DNA from: Ficedula albicollis
Taxonomy: Eukaryota; Chordata; Aves; Passeriformes; Muscicapidae
Direction of reading: 5' to 3'
Length of the DNA: 64,000 nt
Assembly: GCF_000247815.1 (NCBI RefSeq)
Contig: NC_021674.1
Location: 78,996,889-79,060,888 of the forward strand
Every line of letters begins with the position of its first letter. Within the stretch, counting starts at the first letter, position 1. The translations under genes were made by a program, and so were the position numbers. The notes beneath the pieces were generated by a model. It worked only from the letters and a program-made list of their open reading frames with translations. It had not been told where the DNA came from and searched no databases. This document shows positions 63,939-64,000 of this stretch, piece by piece.

Positions 63939-64000
63939 TTGTTTTTTGTTTCTATTTTGTTTTGAAGTTTTTTTGCTATTTTGAACCATGTGGCTTTTAA

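Overview
The window holds one gene: the coding half of BACH2, a BTB-CNC-bZIP transcription repressor, on the + strand of a vertebrate genome that is almost certainly a bird. Evidence for a bird is the family of retroposon remains (CR1 LINEs, including a diagnostic CR1 3' end at 8697-8778 and a long CR1 ORF2 piece at 57424-58125) together with a protein that follows human BACH2 residue by residue, with vertebrate-style substitutions. I cannot say which bird order.

Layout. 1-17170 is the end of a large intron in the 5' non-coding part of the gene. The first coding exon (17171-17425, ATG at 17183) carries the first part of the BTB domain. A 27.7 kb intron follows (17426-45098). The large second coding exon (45099-46643) carries the rest of the BTB domain and the long regulatory linker. 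After a 9.4 kb intron comes the exon with the CNC region, the basic region and the start of the leucine zipper (56056-56262). After a 3.2 kb intron the last coding exon (59472-59951) ends the zipper and carries the conserved C-terminus and the TAG stop. The rest (59952-64000) is 3' UTR; I found no AATAAA or ATTAAA in it, so the mRNA probably ends beyond the window. The spliced reading frame is 825 codons (824 residues), all three introns are phase 0 and GT-AG, and no coding frame is broken.

The non-coding DNA holds degraded CR1/L3-type LINEs, a (TTTGA)13 array, and at least fourteen short tandem or near-tandem duplications (about 26-280 bp units, mostly 1-5% different). It also holds two very long uninterrupted poly-C tracts (517 and 932 nt) and, at 18468-18488, a 21-nt exact match to the 3' end of the Illumina P5 adapter lying between two copies of a 32-bp direct repeat. 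Taken together, these say that part of the unusual structure is assembly artefact (adapter carry-over, two-colour poly-G reads in reverse complement, unmerged allelic contig ends) rather than biology.

Biologically the most interesting signals are three extended CNC/small-MAF recognition sites (RTGASTCAGC) in the introns of a gene whose own product binds that motif, a cluster of three TGASTCA sites at 53468-53741, and a perfect miR-148/152 8-mer site in the 3' UTR. I see no second protein-coding gene, RNA gene, CRISPR array or novel multi-gene system.
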